Source: Bryoerythrophyllum caledonicum (taxonomy: Eukaryota > Streptophyta > Bryopsida > Pottiales > Pottiaceae). Taken from it: a DNA stretch of 64,000 nucleotides. Below, piece by piece: positions 58,377 to 64,000 of the stretch (position 1 is the stretch's first letter; every line of letters begins with the position of its first letter). Location of the stretch: contig OZ020514.1 in assembly GCA_963971425.1 (NCBI GenBank), forward strand, positions 28,632,602 through 28,696,601. The letters are read 5' to 3'. The translations under genes and the position numbers were made by a program. A model generated the notes under the pieces. That model saw only the letters and a list, made by a program, of their open reading frames with translations, was not told the origin of the DNA and did not search any database.

Positions 58377-58814
58377 ATGGCTTTCGCAAGTAGGAAGAGG
58401 GAGAGGGAAGAGTCTGATTCGGTAGACCATAGAGTTTCACGAAGGATGGTGAGCGACGCTCAGGGTTCGGAGAAGGGACAAGTGCTTCGCCTTCAAGTCG
58501 GGTACACAAGGGCGATAGGTTCCAATCGGCGTATTCGGGACGAATTGGAGGAGGACGCTCAGAGCAAGTATGTTCCAGAGGAGGAGGACGGCAGCGACTA
58601 TGAAGCGGAGGACGAGAATGTGGTCGACTGTGATGAAGATGAGATTGTCTTCGGAGGTCGTTTGGTTGAAGAAGAGGAGGAGGACGACCCATGGTATGAT
58701 GACGAGGAGGAATCTTCTTCGGAGGACGGCTGCAGCCCATTTCAAAGTGGTTGTGACACAGGGTCTGATGTTGATTCGGACATGTACGCGCCGGCGCACT
58801 GGAAAGATCTTTAG
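58377..58814 (+). CDS. Element B acidic protein
   Basis: An intact 145-codon frame starting MAFASRKREREESDS. A basic N-terminus (KRERE, RRM) is followed by long acidic runs (EEEEEDDPWYDDEEESSSED). No domain is recognised. Such acidic proteins may act as histone-binding or activation domains, but here that is inference. It lies on the transposase strand, between the transposase and the right terminus, with palindromes on both sides. No clear counterpart exists in Element A. Confidence 0.5.
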   Translation: MAFASRKREREESDSVDHRVSRRMVSDAQGSEKGQVLRLQVGYTRAIGSNRRIRDELEEDAQSKYVPEEEDGSDYEAEDENVVDCDEDEIVFGGRLVEEEEEDDPWYDDEEESSSEDGCSPFQSGCDTGSDVDSDMYAPAHWKDL

Positions 58815-59308
58815 AAGTCTTTAGAGGTAGTGCCGGGATAGGTATTGGTCTTTCATCCAGGAGTTTCACTGAGACTAGTCATTGCTGTCTCGTAGAGTTG
58901 ATGAAGAATGTGATGGTCTTGTAAACGGACTCCCTTCCGAAAAAGCAATTTTGTTTTTGAAAACTGACCAAATGTTTTCTGCTTTCCCTGCTTTCGACCG
59001 GATATCTCCGGCTGTTTTAACGGCATCCATTAAATGTCAATGCCTTCTGCTCTAAATTCATTTTCTCAAGGCAACCCCTAAGTACTCCCTGGGAATATAA
59101 TCGAGTCAGTAGGATTTCTGTCGATAATACCGTACCTCGCCTTGAGCAAGGTTCTATCATTGTATTCGATTCGTATCGTCTCACTGAAATCATCCGGAGA
59201 TATCCGGCTGAATGACTTAGATTAATTTTATTTGTATCCCTCTCAATCTCTTTGGTGCCACAATTCTATTACACTGAAATCCTTCTTCCTTATTTCTGGA
59301 CTTTGCAA

Positions 59309-59334
59309 AGTCCAGAAATAGTTAAATATGGCAT
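59309..59334 (-). repeat. Right terminal inverted repeat of Element B
   Basis: Mirror of 37401-37426; together with the inner bases it forms a hairpin (TTTCTGGACTTTGCAAAGTC). CTAA follows at 59335. Confidence 0.9.
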
Positions 59335-59338
59335 CTAA

Positions 59339-60129
59339 GGTATCAATAATGCCTTTCTATAGTAAAAATTTCAAAGAAGAATGTTGGAAATTCACACGAT
59401 AGAAACCTCACCAAACATTCAAAAAGCCCACTTTTGACACTTGATCCTTTAGGAGTTAAGATGGACCTATATACCGTAAGATAACAGAGCTACATACTCT
59501 AAGGAAACCAAAATATAAGAGGGAGAGACAGCAAATATTAGAGAGAGACAGCAAATAACACAAATATATTTGAAATATATTAGCTAGGGAGAAGCTTTTT
59601 CAACTTCGTGAGAGAGTTGTCTTATATACATTATACTTTCCTCCCACCGTAGAAGGTAAAGTAAACTACAAGCTCACTTTACTTTGAGCAAATACATAAA
59701 CATAAGTTCATTTTATCTTATGAGGATATAGAATCTACTCATCGTTTCTGAGTTGACTTTCACTTTAACAATAGGCACAAAGGCTTTCATTTCTTTTTGC
59801 CAATTTAACCCCTGTTAGCCCAAGTGTCTCCATGGTACAAAAATGTATACTTTAACAAGCAATTAGCTTTCAATCCGTACAATCAGAATTCACAAGATTT
59901 GGACTACATTATCTCATATCAATTTAGAAGGAAATCCTATAGTTACAATTTCAATAAGTTCTTCTTCGTAGTTATTAATCAACAAAGTAGAGATTAATCT
60001 AAAATTGCTTAGACCATTAGGGGTTAAAGGAGTCGGGATGAATTTTAAAAAACCAAAGAAATACAAAACTAATAAATAAATAAAGAAGACAAAAGGTAGA
60101 GAGTGACAATCTACAAAATTCCAGATCTG
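59339..60129. other. AT-rich intergenic DNA right of Element B
   Basis: AT-rich flank beyond Element B with no coding frame of note. Confidence 0.5.
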
Positions 60130-60640
60130 AACAAAAACAGAAAGAGAAGGGAGGGAGAGAGAGAGGGACATTTATAAATGTAGATCTCATTTAATTTAAA
60201 TGGAGTGAGTGGAGACGGGAGAGATGGACAATCGTTCAAGAAGATCCTAGTTAAATTAGAAGAAGAGGATCTAAGGCAAAGTAATTCCACCTTCTTATTA
60301 TTGGAAGGAGTGGAGAAGAATGCAAAAAATTATAAATAAAAATAAAGAAGGTTCTTCAAAAAACAAAAAAAAGGGAGGCAAGAATGAGAGATGGACAATA
60401 ATAAATTAAGTCTTCAGTAAATTAGAAGGGAAAGAAGAGGGTTTAGGCTTTAGGGACAATTATTGATTTAGATATTAAGTAATTTAAAAGGCATGAGTCT
60501 GGAAAGGAACATCCCTATTTTATTTTTAAAAGACAAAAGGAAGAGAGGGACAACCAAATAAAAATTAAACTCTCAAGTAACTAGAAGGAGAAGAGAACCA
60601 GAGAGAGAGAGGGACAATTATAAATGTACACCTTATTAAA
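60130..60640. repeat. Degenerate AG-rich tandem array
   Basis: Units of roughly 110 bp contain GAGAGGGACA(A/T), then TTAAATTAGAAG and AAGAAGAGG. About four diverged copies. Confidence 0.5.
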
Positions 60641-61399
60641 TTTGACACATCTTGTTTTCTCTTGTACAAAATGTGTTATAAACCTTCTCATTGATTGTTT
60701 GCATAAACATTCTAAAAGATGGCGGGTGCACAAAAAAGTGAAATGTGAATTGGCCATGTTTGAACCTCCACTCCTTGCACAAATTTGTTTGAATATGCTA
60801 CTCCCGTTTCTTACCTCTACAAATTGGTATATATGGAATTAACATCAAGCTTCACAGAACAATATGAAATTACAAACTTTTGGATTGATCAGGGTTTATG
60901 AAAAGTAAAGTCAAAGTCTAGAATACCAATCAACGATGGAAGAAAATGAACATTTTTTTTACATTTCATGCTACAAACTATCAATCCATGCGTTGGATTG
61001 CAACCATAAGAGCATGTTGTGTTCATATAGAAGTCTACTTTAGGATCTTACGATTTAAATTCTAAAGATCGCTTGAAAAATGTGATTGCTATGCCTCTTT
61101 TTCGATGTGACGGTTATGGACTAATTTTTTAGCTAAATTGGCCATGTTCCTTTAGAGTTTCAAACAAGGATAAAATATTCTGACCTTGCATATTATATAA
61201 ATATGATACGAAGTGTTGTCAAAGTCTCAGTGTCTCATGAATATAAATCAACGCAGGGAAGAGAATGAGTTGTTGTTTGGATTGTAAGCCCCATGATTTA
61301 TCTATCCGTGCGGTCGATAGGAACCAAATATATGAACACGCCATACTATATTAGTTGCAAACTATCGCATGAATCGATAGATTATAGTGTCTATGTAAT
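60641..61399. other. AT-rich intergenic DNA, no gene
   Basis: A weak duplication joins 60880-61010 and 61205-61330 (shared TCAAAGTCT, AATCAACG, GGAAGA). No coding region. Confidence 0.4.
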
Positions 61400-61915
61400 G
61401 TTTGAAGTACAGAAGTTCCAAATATTTTACCATTGTCATAAAAGTTAGGCATCATGTTGATACCCAATACACCAATTTCTAGAGGTAAAAGAGGGGTGTA
61501 GCATCTTCAAAAAAATTCAACAACAAGTGGAGGTTCAAGAACGGCCAATTCAGGTTACAATCACTTGTGAACTAAATATCTTTTAGAATGCTTATCCATA
61601 TTCCAATTGGTCAATAAAAGGGTGTATATCACATCTTTTAGGAGAACAAAAGAAGAAGTGAAAAAAACATAAAAATTTGTAAGTTTTATTAAGGAAAACT
61701 TGAAAAGAAGAAGTTTTGTTGCACATTGCACAAAAAATGGTGAAATTATTTTACTTCAAATACAATGAGAATTTACAATGAAGACCATCATTTTTTTGGG
61801 AAATCTTTAAAGAAAAAAATATTTGAGATGAGTATGAAAAACCCCAATGAGTGAATGTCAATAGACAATTCTATAAAAGGATTTTAGATGCCCGTGCTCC
61901 CCATTTTTTTCTATG
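61400..61915. repeat. Diverged repeat, copy 2
   Basis: Partner of 36730-37346; shares ACCAATTTCTAGAGGTAAA-like and GTGTAGCATCTTC words in the same order. Confidence 0.55.
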
Positions 61916-62499
61916 GGTGGTACTAAATTTGAAACCACAAATCCAAAAAAAAATTAAATTAGTACATTCAAATAGCTCTTCCCAGGGACAAAGTAACATA
62001 AAATTTTCGAAAGTTGTTTCTTCATATTCGCAATCTAGAAACCTGCCCAAAATCAAAAACTCGCCACGAAGGAGATTTAGTCATGTAGAGGCCAAAAATC
62101 CTCCCATACAAAGTTATGCCTATGCCATGGGCAATGTACCCTTGGCCCTTGGAACATTGTGCCCGTGGGCCATTCCAATTTCCTCCTACTGAGTCAAACA
62201 TAAAAAAAGGAAACGAGCATCTCTTACATGTTATGTAAGATATTTTAAGTGGAACCATTATTAAGAAACTATATAAATTTGTGCTTCCACGTGCACAATG
62301 GAATATCTTCGTGAATGGGCATAAAATCTTCCCGACATTCTTCCGACCATTAATGCACGTGACTGGATCTCCAGATTTGGATTGCACGTGCAATGTCAAT
62401 CGTCCCAGAAAAGGAAGTGGAGGACAAGAGAAGGGAGTTGACATGGGCGAGAGTTGGGAGTGGAGGGAGCATAAGAAAGTGGAGGAGCGAAGAGGGGAG
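61916..62499. other. Intergenic DNA left of the second ORFB copy
   Basis: No gene is supported. Direct words TGCCCxTGGxxC near 62100-62170 suggest a small decayed repeat. Confidence 0.35.
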
Positions 62500-62720
62500 C
62501 TTGACCGATCGGGGTCGGCCGCGGACGGATTCTGCGGACGGATTCAATCGGACGGCCGCGGCTGCGGATGGCCGCGACCGTCCGTGGCGGCATCGTGGCC
62601 GTCCGATTAGGCGATACGCCCGACGCCGTCCACCTTCGGACGGCTCGGACAATTCGCCGACCGTCCGCCGAGGCCGTCCGCCACCCGCGGTCCGCATAAA
62701 AGGCGGACGACCGACCATTC
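62500..62720. repeat. GGCCGTCCG-rich block before the second ORFB
   Basis: Dense CGGACGG and GGCCGTCCG words on both strands and a CATAAAAGG box at about 62695. It matches the subterminal blocks at 19740 and 36340. Confidence 0.6.
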
Positions 62721-62832
62721 TCCCACAATTTAGTGGGCGAGCTGGTCGCTTTGGCATATTTTGCCGAATTGCTTGCGCCCCCTCGAGTGGCTCATTATTT
62801 TTTAATTCATTTAATTCCCATTCATTCATTTA

Positions 62833-64000
62833 ATTGTTTGCAAGGTCTAACCGGCCCGTTGCTCCAAAGGGGAAAGTCCCTAAGATGGATTGGGATGTAT
62901 CAGACGATCCAGATGTTGCTGCGGAGTACGGATGGCAGGATGAGGAAGAGAGGTTGTGTACTTGCACCATGTGCAAGAGGTACGTAAAGATAAAGCACCT
63001 TATGAAGTTGTGGCCCAGGACACAAGCGAGGATATCGGGGCCCCGACGCGAAGGTCTAGCAAGCAGTTGTCAGAGCGACCATTTCCGCCATCGATATCAT
63101 GAGGTCACTGCTGCGGTGGGTGTGCGCAACTCAAGGCCGGAGATCATGTTGTACTCGAACATGGCGATGGTTTAGGCGGAAATTGTCCTACACAAGAATG
63201 TGGATTGGCGCACCGTGGCGGGTCGCAATGTCAGCCTGATGGATCGAACCGCCCATTTTATACCAACCACCTGGAATCAACCGAGTGATTGTTGGCCACA
63301 TTGGTCAAACCAAAGATCCGGGGACGATCCCGATGCCCCGCAACAACAGGCAACACCTCCACAAGAGTAAGGGGGCTATACCTACAACTATGGCAATGAT
63401 ATGGGTTCCACGCCTGTATCATTTGGTGGGGGGAGTGGCAGCCATTACTACGAAGGCGGCCAATGTGGTATACGGACTAACACCCCTCAAAGCTATACGC
63501 CAACGCATCCAAGGGATACGTACCAGTGTGGTCGTAATTCCCCAGGAAAAGAGGAAGAATACAACACCCCAAACTATGCACCCGTCTATTACGACGGACA
63601 TGGCCGTTCTTACAATGGATATGGTCGTTCTTTGGATGGCGGCCAATGTGGTACAGGGACCAACACCCCTCAGAGCTATACGCCAATGCATCCAAGGGAT
63701 ACGTACGAGTCTGGTCGTAATTCCCCCGGAAAAGAGGAAAAACACGACAATCCAAACTCTGCACACGTCTATTACGACGGATATGGCCATGCTTACGATG
63801 GATATGGCCGGAGCTTAGATGAGAGAAACAAGACACCTCCATCAACGTTTCCACCTCGTCAGAACGAAGATGCCGAGTTTGAAAGACAAATGCATGAAGC
63901 GACAATAAGACAAATGCATGAAGCCACAATACAAAGACAGAACGAGTACATCCGCAGGCTCGAAGATGAATCTCGCTACATGAACAAGCAGTACAATAAC
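62833..64000 (+). pseudogene. Second ORFB copy, partial at window end
   Basis: One frame from about 62833 to the window end, with TAG at 63173 and TAA at 63374. The N-terminal part (CTCTMCKRYVKIKHLMKLWP) aligns with ORFB at 36.1 kb (CKKYVKMYHIDKLWPR), as does NVDWRTVAG. After 63380 the protein is Gly/Tyr/Asn-rich, with two 61-residue repeats (63455-63637 and 63638-63820; TNTPQSYTPxHPRDTY and YYDGxGxxYxGYGRSLD). It ends in a Gln/Glu-rich helix (FERQMHEATIRQMHEATIQR). The repeats are absent from the first ORFB. The gene continues past the window, so RING and transposase partners may lie to the right. Confidence 0.6.

Larger units (their letters stand above)
37623..59207. repeat. Element B palindrome family CCGGAGATCTCCGG
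   Basis: Exact 14-bp copies are at 38470-38483, 40582-40595, 42188-42201, 44160-44173, 44237-44250, 44288-44301, 49830-49843, 49900-49913, 50526-50539, 51516-51529 and 57484-57497. One- or two-base variants lie near 37623, 37798, 40058, 40471, 43838, 43985, 44078, 49727, 49997, 57691, 57773, 58999 and 59194. The base after the palindrome is often C or T followed by GG or TG (CCGGCTG is frequent). Nearly all are in introns or spacers; 50526 and 40058 lie inside exons. The motif is not seen outside the element. Confidence 0.9.
37401..59334. mobile_element. Element B: DNA transposon related to Element A, 21.9 kb with insertions
   Basis: The terminal inverted repeats at 37401-37426 and 59309-59334 match at 25 of 26 bases and begin ATGCCATATTxAACTATTTC. 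CTAA flanks both sides (37397-37400, 59335-59338). The terminal pattern (five variable bases, then ATATTTAACTA) and the 4-bp duplication equal those of Element A. Gene order from the left: two HAD-like genes (-), a disordered protein (-), the GGQHT gene (-), a long spacer, the transposase (+) and an acidic protein (+). About 24 copies of CCGGAGATCTCCGG are spread through it. A 3.8-kb TG...CA unit splits the transposase. Without that unit the element is about 18.1 kb. Confidence 0.9.

Overview
The window looks like gene-poor nuclear DNA of a plant. The evidence is spliceosomal introns, an Athila/Tat-like Ty3/gypsy element with a TGGCGCC...GGGGA primer-binding site, a BED-finger hAT transposase, a CACTA-type terminal repeat and CCCTAAA interstitial repeats. 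The mix of very large multi-gene DNA transposons with retroelements suggests a non-seed plant, but that is inference. No bacterial organisation, rRNA or tRNA gene is visible. Almost everything except the left 1.2 kb is mobile DNA.

Layout: 1-1235, last three exons of an ordinary host gene (+). 1628-5600, decayed Ty3/gypsy fragment (-). 6880-7625, 74-bp minisatellite. 8297-18742, Element A, a 10.4-kb DNA transposon with 24-bp inverted ends and a TAGA target duplication. 19.7-36.5 kb, hAT-like unit with a transposase (+) and a convergent second gene, ORFB (-), split by a young 9.58-kb Athila/Tat-like element (25751-35329, LTRs 758 bp, ACAAC duplication). 37401-59334, Element B, a relative of Element A with 26-bp inverted ends and a CTAA duplication. 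It contains a 3.8-kb TG...CA insertion (52152-55960, AGGGA duplication) inside its transposase, plus a satellite-rich and MITE-bearing block (46.0-48.9 kb). 59.3-62.4 kb, AT-rich repeats. 62.5-64 kb, a second ORFB copy running off the window.

The most interesting system is the pair Element A / Element B. Both have the same core gene set in the same relative arrangement: a multi-exon DUF7869-like transposase, transcribed divergently from a gene for a protein with a ParB/sulfiredoxin/DGQHR-like GGQHT signature, followed by FCP1/HAD-like proteins with altered catalytic motifs. Each element is also peppered, in introns and intergenic DNA, with its own short palindrome: 17-bp GTCGGCGGCCCGCCGAC in A and 14-bp CCGGAGATCTCCGG in B. 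Homologous introns carry the palindrome of their own element. My inference is a transposon-borne, ParB/parS-like or other palindrome-recognition system that co-diverged with its sites. Both copies are now mutated, mostly by changes of CAA/CAG/CGA to stop codons.
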